Origin: Lentzea aerocolonigenes
GTDB lineage: Bacteria > Actinomycetota > Actinomycetes > Mycobacteriales > Pseudonocardiaceae
Assembly: GCF_000955955.1 (NCBI RefSeq)
Contig: NZ_JYJG01000261.1
Location: forward strand, 1 to 35,775
Direction of reading: 5' to 3'
DNA length: 35,775 nucleotides
Of this stretch, positions 24,984-32,464 are shown in pieces. Position numbers and translations under genes: made by a program. Every line of letters begins with the position of its first letter. Position 1 is the first letter of the stretch. The notes below the pieces were generated by a model that was not told the DNA's origin, did no database searches, and saw nothing but the letters and a program-made list of their open reading frames with translations.

Positions 24984-25376
24984 CTAGAAATCAAAGACAG
25001 CACCGGTGTGCGCCAGCATGACGCACGAGTTCGGGTAGGTGTGCACCTGGTCGACCGGTTCACCTCGCCAGAAGCCGAACATCCGCACCTCGACCGGCGC
25101 GTAGATGAACGTGCAGGCGCGGTCGTCCGACCGCATGGCCCGCAGGTCGGCAGCGGCGGAGGCGAGCGTCGCGCAGGCGAGGGCCCTGCGCGGGTGGTTG
25201 TCGCCTCGTTCGCAGGTCAGGACGGTCGCCTTGAAGGCGTTGTCCTCGACGTCCGAGTACTGGACGGTGAGCACCAGAGCTGTATCCCGGTGTTGGGCCG
25301 GGGCTGCCTGCGAGGTGCCGGCGAAGGCGAGAAGTGATGCGAGCACTGCAACGATCGCAAGAATGCGGCCGGACAT
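24984..25376 (-). CDS. Streptomyces subtilisin inhibitor (SSI) family protease inhibitor
   Basis: A 130-residue secreted protein. After a signal peptide (cleavage near residue 24, TSQA/AP), it shows the SSI fold pattern: LVLTVQYSD, CERGDNHPRRALAC, CTFIYAPVEV, GFWRGEPV, and C-terminal GAVFDF. Four cysteines (55, 68, 88, 118) match the two SSI disulfides; the 88-118 spacing of 30 equals that of Cys71-Cys101 in classic SSI. By alignment to the Met73-Val74 reactive bond, P1 is Phe90 and P1' is Ile91, predicting activity against subtilisin- or chymotrypsin-like proteases. The start has a textbook AGGAGG (25386-25391) nine bases upstream. It is monocistronic, ended by a strong hairpin, and divergent from a VanY-like peptidase gene. 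Confidence 0.93.
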   Translation of the reverse strand: MSGRILAIVAVLASLLAFAGTSQAAPAQHRDTALVLTVQYSDVEDNAFKATVLTCERGDNHPRRALACATLASAAADLRAMRSDDRACTFIYAPVEVRMFGFWRGEPVDQVHTYPNSCVMLAHTGAVFDF

Positions 25377-25607
25377 GAAAGCGGTCCTCCTGAGACCTCA
25401 CAAAAACGGGCCGGTTCTCGGCCGACGGAGATGTTGCCAGCATGTTTCACGGTTGCGAAAGGGGCCAGGAAACGTTCACCGATCACATTCACGCGCTGCG
25501 CCGAAAGCGTGATTGGGCCGAATGGCTGTGTGCCAGGACACGTTCACCTCGACACAGCCGCCGAACAACTGTTACGGGTTGCTGACAGACGACGTTGCGC
25601 ACGCACG

Positions 25608-25613
25608 TATTAT
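25608..25613 (+). promoter_or_regulatory. -10 box TATTAT for the VanY-like gene, leaderless layout
   Basis: TATTAT ends seven bases before the ATG at 25621, so transcription would begin at or next to the start codon. There is no ribosome site. The -35 is poor (CTGACA at 25582-25587 with a long 20-base spacer). The rest of the 244-base divergent gap to the SSI gene shows no clear operator. Confidence 0.5.
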
Positions 25614-25620
25614 CGAAATC

Positions 25621-26208
25621 ATGTCCAAGACCTCCAGACGCGTCGTGTCCGGCGCGCTGCTGATCGTCACACTCGTGGTTTCCACCGGCGCCGCGCTGGG
25701 TTACCTGGGCAGATTGACGCTCGTGTTCGACCGGCATCCGGGAAAGCCGCTCGCGATCGTCGAGGAAGTGCCGGGACCGCCCGGCGGACCGAAGTGCGCT
25801 ATCGACGCGCGCTACCTGGACGAGGTGCCCGACGGCCTGCGTTCCGACGTGCTGCAGGCATGGAGGTCGTTGCGCGCAAGGGCCTCTGAGCAGGGAGTTT
25901 TCCTCTGTCTGAACGACGGCAAGCGCAGCCGCCAGCAACAGCGGAAGGAGTTCGACGACGCGGTCGGAAAGTTCGGCACCGAAGAACTCGCGTCACGTTA
26001 TGTGCTGAACCCGCCGGACCGTTCGGCGCACGTGCACGGATATGCCGTCGACATCCAGCCGATCGAATCGGCACAATGGGTCGAGAAAAACGGCAACACC
26101 CTCGGCTGGTGCCGCCGTTACGAAAACGAGCAGTGGCATTTCGAGTACGACACCCGTTACACCACCGGTGGCTGCCCGGCGCTCGAGAAGAGCGCGACCG
26201 GCAGCTGA
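25621..26208 (+). CDS. VanY-like D-alanyl-D-alanine carboxypeptidase (peptidase M15)
   Basis: A 195-residue protein with an N-terminal signal or anchor helix (VVSGALLIVTLVVSTGAALGYLG), so the enzyme is outside the membrane. The zinc-peptidase core is intact: SAHVHGYAVDI supplies the His and Asp ligands, and ENEQWHFEY supplies the catalytic Glu and the second His. The preceding LNDGKRSRQQQRKEF corresponds to the substrate-binding GxRSxxxQ segment. Members trim the terminal D-Ala from peptidoglycan stems. Four cysteines could form disulfides. The start is ATG at 25621, directly after a TATTAT box, rather than any upstream in-frame codon, since the signal helix begins here. The gene is monocistronic and divergent from the SSI-type inhibitor. 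Confidence 0.88.
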   Translation: MSKTSRRVVSGALLIVTLVVSTGAALGYLGRLTLVFDRHPGKPLAIVEEVPGPPGGPKCAIDARYLDEVPDGLRSDVLQAWRSLRARASEQGVFLCLNDGKRSRQQQRKEFDDAVGKFGTEELASRYVLNPPDRSAHVHGYAVDIQPIESAQWVEKNGNTLGWCRRYENEQWHFEYDTRYTTGGCPALEKSATGS

Positions 26209-26261
26209 GTCCCCGTGTGAAGGTCTAGACGCCTGGGGTGCGCGCGAGGTTGCGCCGACGT

Positions 26262-26287
26262 AATCTGACAACCCGAGTTACCAGATT
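26262..26287. promoter_or_regulatory. 26-bp imperfect palindrome, probable TetR operator
   Basis: Arms AATCTG and CAGATT surround an interior with symmetric AAC-x-CG-x-GTT; 20 of 26 positions obey the dyad. It lies 12 bases upstream of the GTG of the TetR gene, and the ribosome site GGAG (26288-26291) begins right after it. The placement fits autorepression of the TetR/membrane-protein pair. Confidence 0.65.
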
Positions 26288-26299
26288 GGAGCTCCTCCA

Positions 26300-26917
26300 G
26301 TGGCCCGTGCCTACGGTGGTGTGTCACCCGAGCAGCGCAGAGCTGACCGGCGGGCGAAGCTGCTGCAGGCCGGTCTGGCGCTCTTCACCAGCACGGGCTT
26401 CGCGGCCACCAGGATCACCGAGCTGTGCACCGAGGCCGGGGTGTCCACGCGGAACTTCTACGAGGAGTTCGCCTCGAAGGAGGACCTGCTGCGCGAGCTG
26501 CACGACCTGATCAACGCCACGGCGTTCACCGAGGTCCGCACGGCGCTCACGGAACTGGAGACCGCGGACGTCGAGACGCGCATCACGACCCTGCTGGAAG
26601 TCTTCGTGCGCACCGTGACCGCCGATCCCCGTGCGCCGCGCCTCAACTACGTGGAAGCCGTCGGGGTGAACGCGGAGATCGAGGACCAGCACGTGCGATG
26701 GGTGAACACGTGGGCGGAGTTCATCGAGTCGGAAGCGCTGCGGGCGGCCGCTGCCGGTGTGGCGCCGCAACGGTCGTACCGGCTGACGGCGATCGCGCTG
26801 GTCGGGGCGATCACCGGGCTGTTGCGGGAGTGGCAGGCGCACGAACCGCCGCTCGCGGTGGACGAGATCGCGACGGAGATCCGCGAACTCATGCTGGCGG
26901 CGATCACCCGGCCGTAA
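26300..26917 (+). CDS. TetR/AcrR-family transcriptional regulator
   Basis: A 205-residue regulator. The helix-turn-helix region is RRAKLLQAGLALFTSTGFAATRITELCTEAGVSTRNFYEEFASKEDLL, with the FYEEF-x-SKEDLL signature of the family. The remaining two-thirds is the helical ligand-binding and dimerisation domain. The GTG at 26300 is preceded eight bases upstream by GGAG (26288-26291). A palindrome immediately upstream is the likely self-operator. The next gene begins nine bases after the stop, so it is co-transcribed and probably the regulated function. The inducing ligand is unknown. Confidence 0.92.
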   Translation: MARAYGGVSPEQRRADRRAKLLQAGLALFTSTGFAATRITELCTEAGVSTRNFYEEFASKEDLLRELHDLINATAFTEVRTALTELETADVETRITTLLEVFVRTVTADPRAPRLNYVEAVGVNAEIEDQHVRWVNTWAEFIESEALRAAAAGVAPQRSYRLTAIALVGAITGLLREWQAHEPPLAVDEIATEIRELMLAAITRP

Positions 26918-26926
26918 CGTTGAGCC

Positions 26927-28348
26927 GTGCGAACGCTGAACCGGCTCGTCACGGCCGCCGCGGCCGTCGTGGGTTATGTCGCGCTGCTGCTGGCCATCTC
27001 CGCGGGCGTCGATCTGCGTGAGGCGAGCGCCTTCCACGACGCACCCGCCCAGTACGCCGCTTTCGTTCGCGCCCTCGACAGCGGTTCGCCGGACGGCACT
27101 CGCGCGGTCGCCAGGTGGTTCGACCAGCGCGCGCCCTCCCGCAGCGAGTCGCGGTCCTCGATCCGGATCGCCGCCGATGCCGCCGACGACGGCGAGCTCG
27201 ACCTGGCGCGCCGGTTCACCGGCGACGTGGCCGCGGAGATCGCCCTGGACCAGCAGGCGCTGGACGAAACGTCGGCCGCGGCGTGGGACCGCGCGCTGCC
27301 GTGGCTGGTGATCGGCGCCGTCCTGACCGCGGGTGCGCTGGTGCTGAGGCACCAGCGGCGCAAGGTGAACATCAGAGCCGTCGAGGTGGTCAACGCGTTC
27401 GTGCCGCCGCAGCCGTGGTGGCGGCGTCCGGTGTTCCTGGTCGTGAGCGCGTTCGGTTACACGTTCATGATCGGCGGGTTCTTCGCGGTGGTCGCCGCCA
27501 CCAGAGCCAACGAACTTCCCTGGGCCGCAAGGGGAATCATCCTCGCGGGCGGCGTCGTGGCGTTGCCGATCGCCTACTTCGTGCTGAAGTACTCGCGACC
27601 CAGGTCGGCGACCAGCGCGGCGCAGACCCTGCGAGCCGACTGGCGCGAACCCGTCCTGTACCTGCGCGGCTTCGGCGACGACCCGGAGGCCGCGGTGGTC
27701 GACGAGCTGCCCGGCATGTTGTCGACGGGCCTGCTGAGCATCCACTCGCGCGAGGAGCACCTCATCGGCGCCTTGAGGGCGTTCGGGCCGGTGGTCGCGG
27801 TGGGCAGGCCGGGCGAGCAGCTGCCGCACCTCGGCGCGGCGCGGTTCTACCTGCCGGGCGACGACTGGCAGTCCGGTGTGCTGCAACTGATGGAGCTCTC
27901 GCAGTTGATCGTGCTGCGGCTCGGGGACGGCGACGGCGTGTGGTGGGAGGTCGACCAGGCCAAGACCCAGCCGCCGCGCAAGCTCGTCCTGTTGATCCCC
28001 GGAGGCCGGCCGGATCTCGCGGAACGGCTGGACGCGCACCTGCCCAAGCCCGCTCAAATCGTGGCGGTGCCCGGCAAGTGGACGTCTCACGTCGTCGTGT
28101 TCGAGAAGGACTGGACTCCGCGCGTGCAGCCTGTCGGGCCGTTTCCCGGGGAGAAGAACAAGTACGGCGCGGCAGTGTTCTACGTGGCGCGCGCGGTGCA
28201 GGCGGGGATGCGGGAGATCGGGGTGCGCAAGCGGGCGATGGGTCCGCGGATCAACAGCCACCTGCTCGCGGTGTACGGCAAGGTGCTGCTGCTGGTGCCG
28301 GCGCTGGCCCTGGTCGTGTCGTTCCTGCGCCTGATCTTCCTGTGGTGA
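26927..28348 (+). CDS. Multi-membrane-span protein with a cytosolic LRGFGDD/GRPGE alpha-beta module, function unknown
   Basis: A 473-residue protein. Membrane segments are predicted near residues 7-27, 124-140, 168-191, 200-221 and 446-472. Between the fourth and the last lies a soluble alpha/beta domain of ~220 residues with ordered motifs: YLRGFGDD (245-252), FGPVVAVGRPGE (286-297), DDWQ (312-315), SQLIVLRLG (325-333) and WWE (339-341). The repeated strand-then-acidic or glycine motif pattern resembles Rossmann-like TIR or SLOG folds, but I cannot assign a family and that is inference. The start is GTG at 26927, nine bases after the TetR stop, with no good ribosome site, implying coupled translation. 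An effector or sensor at the membrane is possible. Confidence 0.8.
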   Translation: MRTLNRLVTAAAAVVGYVALLLAISAGVDLREASAFHDAPAQYAAFVRALDSGSPDGTRAVARWFDQRAPSRSESRSSIRIAADAADDGELDLARRFTGDVAAEIALDQQALDETSAAAWDRALPWLVIGAVLTAGALVLRHQRRKVNIRAVEVVNAFVPPQPWWRRPVFLVVSAFGYTFMIGGFFAVVAATRANELPWAARGIILAGGVVALPIAYFVLKYSRPRSATSAAQTLRADWREPVLYLRGFGDDPEAAVVDELPGMLSTGLLSIHSREEHLIGALRAFGPVVAVGRPGEQLPHLGAARFYLPGDDWQSGVLQLMELSQLIVLRLGDGDGVWWEVDQAKTQPPRKLVLLIPGGRPDLAERLDAHLPKPAQIVAVPGKWTSHVVVFEKDWTPRVQPVGPFPGEKNKYGAAVFYVARAVQAGMREIGVRKRAMGPRINSHLLAVYGKVLLLVPALALVVSFLRLIFLW

Positions 28349-28557
28349 CGGATAGTTCTTCGGATTCCGGCACGAACGTCCGACAAGCGACATCTCCGCC
28401 CAGGTCGGCGATCTCCGCCACATTCGCGACATTTGTCCACTATGGATGGTGCACCAGCTCACGTGCGCGCTGATGTCCGGTCAGCACAAGGGATATCCTC
28501 GGTCTCGGGTCTCGCACGAGTGAGGCCGGACGGTTCCGCATCCGGAGGAAGTGAGCC
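28349..28557. other. Intergenic region upstream of tatA
   Basis: This 209-base gap contains short loosely repeated words (CATCTCCGCC and GATCTCCGCC) and GGATATCC near 28492-28499, whose TATCCT could serve as a -10. The ribosome site GGAGGAAG (28542-28549) lies at good distance from the tatA ATG. No strong hairpin or operator was seen. Confidence 0.3.
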
Positions 28558-28815
28558 ATGGGCAACCTCGGCGCCACCGAACTGCTCATCATCGGCGTGG
28601 TCATCGTGTTGCTGTTCGGCAGCAAGAAGCTGCCGGAGATGGCGCGGTCGCTGGGACGGTCGGCCAAGATCCTCAAGGCCGAGAGCTCAGGGCTGCGGCA
28701 CGACGAAACGCCGGACGGTTCGGACACGCCGGAGATTTCCAGGCTTCAGCAGCAGGTCGACGATCTGCAGCAGCAGCTCAAGGCGGCTCAGCAGACCTCC
28801 AAGCCCACGAGCTGA
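28558..28815 (+). CDS. tatA: Sec-independent protein translocase subunit TatA
   Basis: An 85-residue TatA/E protein. It has a short periplasmic N-end (MGNLGATE), one membrane helix ([12 protein letters not shown]), and the hinge plus amphipathic helix [20 protein letters not shown], the family hallmark. A charged, Gln-rich tail ([17 protein letters not shown]) may be coiled-coil. TatA oligomerises to form the pore for folded twin-arginine substrates together with TatB and TatC. Neither tatB nor tatC is in the window, so this copy is not in a classic tat operon. It could be the main housekeeping copy or a paralogue. It has its own ribosome site, GGAGGAAG, and appears monocistronic. Confidence 0.93.
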   Translation: MGNLGATELLIIGVVIVLLFGSKKLPEMARSLGRSAKILKAESSGLRHDETPDGSDTPEISRLQQQVDDLQQQLKAAQQTSKPTS

Positions 28816-28910
28816 GTCCGCGCCCGCGATCCGGTGATGCCTCCCGTGCAGGAGTGAACCGGCTTTCCCGCATGTGAACGCCTGGTGTTCCGCGTCCGTA
28901 GTCCTCAGAT

Positions 28911-29417
28911 GTGAGCCGATTCGCCGTTCTCGCCCTGGTCCTGGCCCTCGGTGCCTGTTCCTCCGCCGCAGAGGAGCCCGAGGAGACCGCGTCGTTGCAG
29001 GAGCTGGAGGCCGCGGCCGGCCCGGTGGCCGGCCCGACGCCCGTGCTGCCGGGAGACGTCGCGACGCTGCGGGTCGAACAGTCGGCCGCGGTCGGCCCCG
29101 TCGTCGCCGACCGCGACCACTACACGCTCTACTTCTCGGAGCAGGACTCCACGAACCCGCCGTCGTCGACGTGCGTCGAGGCGGAGTGCACGCTGGTCTG
29201 GATCCCGTTGCTCGCGGCGGGTGGACAGTTCGAGGCCGCCGATCTCGACCCGAAGCTGCTCTCGACGTTCAAGCGCTCGGACGGCACCGAGCAGGTCACG
29301 GTCGGCGGGCATCCCGTGTACCGGTACGTCGACGACGAGGAAGCCGGTGACGCCGTGGGGCACGGGGTGGACGGCCGGTTCGCGATCTCGCCTTCCGGGG
29401 CGAAGGCCGCTCGCTAG
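28911..29417 (+). CDS. Lipoprotein with secreted repeat of unknown function (COG4315-like)
   Basis: A 168-residue protein. The signal peptide ends in a lipobox LGAC with the modified Cys16, followed by a Ser/Glu-rich linker, so it is anchored to the outer face of the membrane. The mature part carries two related segments of the COG4315/Lipoprotein_15 type. The first is DHYTLYFSEQDS, then CVEAECTLVWIPL; the second is GTEQVTVGGHPVYRYVDDEEAGDAVGHGVDG. The biochemical role of this family is not established. The start is GTG at 28911; no strong ribosome site is present. Its last four bases overlap the convergent response-regulator gene. Confidence 0.82.
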   Translation: MSRFAVLALVLALGACSSAAEEPEETASLQELEAAAGPVAGPTPVLPGDVATLRVEQSAAVGPVVADRDHYTLYFSEQDSTNPPSSTCVEAECTLVWIPLLAAGGQFEAADLDPKLLSTFKRSDGTEQVTVGGHPVYRYVDDEEAGDAVGHGVDGRFAISPSGAKAAR

Positions 29418-30055
29418 CGGCCGAGTCCGGCGTCCCGGGCGCGGACGATCGCTTGGGCCCGGTCGGCGACCTGGAGCTTCGTGAAGATGGCGGAGACGTT
29501 GTTGGCGACGGTTTTGACGGCCACGCCGAGCTTGGTCGCGATGGCGCCGTTGGACAGACCGGCGGCCAGCAGGTCGAGGATCTGCTGTTCGCGGCCAGTG
29601 AGCTCGGGGAACGGCACGTCTCTCGCGGACGATCCGGTGAGGAAGCCCAGAACCCGTTGCGCCACGGCCGGGCCGAAGATCGCCTCGCCGGCCGCGACCG
29701 CGCGGATGGCTCTGGCGATCTCGTCCTGCTCGGCGCCTTTGACGAGGTAGCCGCGGGCGCCGGCGCGCATGGCCGCGAAGACCGAGTCGTCGTCGGAGAA
29801 CATCGTGAGCACCAGGACCGCGACCTGTGGTGCCGCGCGGGCGATCTCCTTGGTGGCGGCGATGCCGTCGAGATCGGGCATCTGCAGGTCGAGCACGGCG
29901 ACGTCGGGGCGGGTGGTGACGACCTCCTTGACCGCCTCGCGGCCGGTCTTGGCGACGCCGACGACCTCGAAGCCGGGCAGTGAGGCGAGCAGCGCGCTCA
30001 TGCCCTCGCGGACGATGGGGTGGTCGTCGGCGATCACGACGCGGATGCCGGTCAC
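29414..30055 (-). CDS. NarL/FixJ-family response regulator
   Basis: A 213-residue transcription factor. The receiver domain has the acidic pair in VVIADDHPIV (Asp10, Asp11), the phosphoacceptor Asp56 in VLDLQMPDLDG, Thr in VLTMFSDDD, and Lys in YLVKGA. The C-terminal LuxR-type helix-turn-helix reads LTGREQQILDLLAAGLSNGAIATKLGVAVKTVANNVSAIFTKL. Start GTG at 30055 overlaps the stop of the kinase gene as GTGA, with GGAGG just upstream, so the pair is translationally coupled. The frame continues open far upstream, but that is antisense or out-of-frame coding of the kinase region and not real. Targets are unknown; the divergent membrane-protein pair and the operon itself are the obvious candidates. 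Confidence 0.95.
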   Translation of the reverse strand: MTGIRVVIADDHPIVREGMSALLASLPGFEVVGVAKTGREAVKEVVTTRPDVAVLDLQMPDLDGIAATKEIARAAPQVAVLVLTMFSDDDSVFAAMRAGARGYLVKGAEQDEIARAIRAVAAGEAIFGPAVAQRVLGFLTGSSARDVPFPELTGREQQILDLLAAGLSNGAIATKLGVAVKTVANNVSAIFTKLQVADRAQAIVRARDAGLGR

Positions 30056-31938
30056 GGCACCTCCACCACTGGCAAGCGTGCCCACACGCGTCCTCCCCGC
30101 TCGGTCGGCCCGGCCTCCACCCCACCACCCAGCTCGGCCGCGCGCTCTCTCATCGCTTGCATGCCGACACCGGGGTGCCACGGGCCGTTGGGCGGTCCGT
30201 CGTCGGTGACCTCGACTTCGAGTGCTTCCGCGCAGCTCAACCGGAGGATCACCGAGGACGCGCGTGAGTGCCGGACCACGTTGGTCAGCGCTTCCGTGGC
30301 GATGCGGTAGGCGGCGACCTCGACCGCGGCCGACAGCCTGGGCACCTCGTCCGGCACGTCGAGCCGGAGCTGGAGCGGGGTGCGCACCAGGTGTTCCGCG
30401 CGTTGCCGCAGGGCGCCGAGCAGGCCCAGTTCGTCCAGCGCGGGCGGGCGCAGGTCTTCCACGAGCCTGCGCACGTCGGCGATCGCGGTCCGGACGTCCG
30501 CGCTCACCCCGGTGATCAGGGTGCGGGTGCGGTCCGGGTCGGTGGCCAGCAGGTTCGTGGCGGCGTCGGCGCTCAGTGCGACGCCGGTCAGCGTCGGGCC
30601 GAGGCCGTCGTGGAGGTCTCGGCGGAGGCGGCGGCGTTCTTCTTCGCGTGCGGTGACGAGGCGTTCTCGGGAGGCCTGCAGCTGCGTGGACAGCAACGTC
30701 GCGTGCACCGCCACGGCCAGAGGAGCGGCCACCAGGCGGAGGACGTTGCGGTCGGCGGCACCGAGCGTGCTCTCGCCAGTGCGCACGCCCACGTGCAGTT
30801 CGCCGACTGTCACGCCGTCGTACTCCAACGGCACGACCTCCACGTTGTCCGGCCTCGTGCCGTTGCCGGCCAACTCCTGACCAGCCGTCAGTGCCACGTA
30901 CGGCACCCTCAGCGCGACCCGCACCGCCTCCACGACCCCGGCGAGCCCCTCGCCCGCCAGGTGCTCGCCGACCTTGGACACCACGCGGGCCGGATCGCCG
31001 CGATCGCCGTACAAAGCCCGGTCCACGAGCCGTTGCAGGCGGGGCAACACCGGCGCGACCAGCAGCGCGACCACCACCGTGGCGACGACCGACCGTCCGA
31101 GCTGAGCCGACACGAACCGGTCCAGCACCGCGACCAGCAGGCCGTAGACGACGAGCACCACCGCGGACAGCAACACCCACGCCAGCACCCGTGACACGAC
31201 GAGCCGGATGTCCAGCAACTGGTGCCGCACGATCGCGATGGTCACGGCGACCGGGATCAACGGGATCGACAGCAACACGAACACCGGCGTGCCCGCCACG
31301 AACGACCACGGCACCACGAACGCCGCCGCCACGCTCGCCGCCAGCAGCAACCACAGCACCGAGTCCTCGCCGCGCCGGTACCGCACGGCCAGCGCCACCA
31401 CTCCGGCCAGCAACGCCGCGAGCGTCCGCAGCTCCGACACGATCCACAACGGCCCGAGCTCCGCGTACCCCGGCAGCTTCAGGTAGCCGGGCCCCTCGGG
31501 ATCCGCTCCCAGCTCGATCACGAACAGCGGAGCCGTCACCACGATGGCGATGGCCACCGCGCGCCACCGCCGTGAGGGCAGCCGCCCGTCCGGGAAGAGC
31601 ACCAGCGACAACGGCAGGAACAACCCGATCGACCACGGCCAGGCGTAGGAGGCGATCGTCGCGATGAGCGGACCGTCGAGGGGCGCACACAGCGCGGTCG
31701 TGGCGTGCCCGAGGCCGTCCGCGAGGAACAACCAGCCGATCGGGTTGCGCGGCCGGTGCCAGGCGAGGATCGCGCCGCAGATGCCGAAGGTCAGCGCCAT
31801 CGCCGAGTTCGTGACGACGAACGCGTCCAGCGCCTGCTGCCACGTCCAGCCCAGCCGCACCACGACCACGACGGCAGCCGCGGTCTCGGTCACCACGAGG
31901 GCGCCGAAACCGGACGCGAGCACGCGGCCGATGTTCAT
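30052..31938 (-). CDS. Membrane sensor histidine kinase (HisKA_3, NarL-partner type)
   Basis: A 628-residue kinase. The N-terminal ~240 residues contain about eight membrane helices and the motif WHRPRNPIGWLF, common in a group of actinobacterial sensors. Then come a linker with LYGDRGDP and a GAF-like region (~255-420). The dimerisation helix EEERRRLRRDLHDGLGPTL carries the phospho-acceptor His443. The HATPase domain has the N-box (EALTNVVRHSRAS), G1 (VTDDGPP) and GVGMQAMRERA. It phosphorylates the response regulator encoded immediately downstream, with a GTGA overlap. The signal sensed is unknown. The start is ATG at 31938; there is no clear ribosome site. An 18-bp palindrome lies 35 bases upstream. 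Confidence 0.94.
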   Translation of the reverse strand: MNIGRVLASGFGALVVTETAAAVVVVVRLGWTWQQALDAFVVTNSAMALTFGICGAILAWHRPRNPIGWLFLADGLGHATTALCAPLDGPLIATIASYAWPWSIGLFLPLSLVLFPDGRLPSRRWRAVAIAIVVTAPLFVIELGADPEGPGYLKLPGYAELGPLWIVSELRTLAALLAGVVALAVRYRRGEDSVLWLLLAASVAAAFVVPWSFVAGTPVFVLLSIPLIPVAVTIAIVRHQLLDIRLVVSRVLAWVLLSAVVLVVYGLLVAVLDRFVSAQLGRSVVATVVVALLVAPVLPRLQRLVDRALYGDRGDPARVVSKVGEHLAGEGLAGVVEAVRVALRVPYVALTAGQELAGNGTRPDNVEVVPLEYDGVTVGELHVGVRTGESTLGAADRNVLRLVAAPLAVAVHATLLSTQLQASRERLVTAREEERRRLRRDLHDGLGPTLTGVALSADAATNLLATDPDRTRTLITGVSADVRTAIADVRRLVEDLRPPALDELGLLGALRQRAEHLVRTPLQLRLDVPDEVPRLSAAVEVAAYRIATEALTNVVRHSRASSVILRLSCAEALEVEVTDDGPPNGPWHPGVGMQAMRERAAELGGGVEAGPTERGGRVWARLPVVEVP

Positions 31939-31972
31939 GCCGGTAAGTGTGGGCCGCCACCCGCCCGATGTC

Positions 31973-31990
31973 CCGGGATCACGATCCCGG
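31973..31990. promoter_or_regulatory. 18-bp inverted repeat upstream of the kinase gene
   Basis: CCGGGATC-AC-GATCCCGG, eight-base perfect arms with a two-base centre, 35 bases upstream of the kinase ATG in the divergent region. The short centre argues for an operator rather than a terminator. Autoregulation by the NarL-type partner is a guess. Confidence 0.5.
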
Positions 31991-32092
31991 CAAGTCCCGC
32001 CGTTGAAGCTCACGCGGTTCCCGGCGTGGGCGGGAAAGGCTCCCGGGCCGGCCGGATCGCGTACCGGTGCGTGAGGAAAGTGCCTGGCTGAA

Positions 32093-32106
32093 GGTTGGGT
32101 CCAACC
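32093..32106. promoter_or_regulatory. Inverted repeat upstream of the membrane-protein pair
   Basis: GGTTGG-GT-CCAACC, six-base perfect arms, 20 bases before the ATG at 32126, followed by a CAACGTTG palindrome (32108-32115). It overlaps the likely 5' end of the transcript and so could be an operator. The ribosome site GGAGGT (32115-32120) lies just after it. Confidence 0.45.
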
Positions 32107-32125
32107 ACAACGTTGGAGGTGCCCG

Positions 32126-32464
32126 ATGTTCCGTGCCGGACTCGTACTGCTCGGCCTGCTCTCCGTGGCAGACCTGCTGCTTCCCCTGCTCACCGACGGC
32201 GAAGCCCCGCCGATGGCGGTCGCCCTGGTCGCCGCCGCACTCGGCCTCGCCAGCCTCGTGCTGGTGATCTCGGCCTGGAGAGGAGCGCGCAAGGCGATCG
32301 TCCCGCTGATCATCCTGCGCGGACTGTCCGCCGCGGCCGCCGTGCCCGCGTTCTTCGAGCCCGGTGTCCCCGCGCCGGCGATCGCAGCGGCGGCGGCCAC
32401 CATCGCACTGACCGCAGTCGGCGCGACCCTGACGCTCAGGGGACGCCAGGCGGTGGCGTCATGA
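32126..32464 (+). CDS. Small four-helix membrane protein, unknown function
   Basis: A 112-residue, very hydrophobic protein with about four membrane segments: near residues 3-22, 30-49, 60-75 and 84-103. I do not recognise the family. The ATG has a good ribosome site, GGAGGT, five bases upstream. The stop overlaps the ATG of the next membrane-protein gene (ATGA), so the two are translated together and may form a complex. It is divergent from the two-component kinase gene, which suggests but does not prove control by that system. Confidence 0.82.
   Translation: MFRAGLVLLGLLSVADLLLPLLTDGEAPPMAVALVAAALGLASLVLVISAWRGARKAIVPLIILRGLSAAAAVPAFFEPGVPAPAIAAAAATIALTAVGATLTLRGRQAVAS

Noticed and set aside
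26209..26261. Possible terminator after the VanY-like gene (CCCC...GGGG)
   Set aside because: Only a four-base stem with a long loop and no T-run.
26324..28462. A 712-codon minus-strand frame across the TetR and membrane-protein genes
   Set aside because: Arg/Gln/Asp/His-rich antisense composition with no domains; the plus strand encodes two coherent proteins with start signals.
30056..31960. Upstream extension of the response-regulator frame through the kinase gene
   Set aside because: Arg/Gly/Ala-rich shadow reading; the GTG at 30055 with GGAGG and the GTGA overlap marks the true start.
32095..32460. Upstream extension of the second membrane-protein frame
   Set aside because: It overlaps the first membrane-protein gene in another frame; the ATGA overlap at 32461 gives a natural start.
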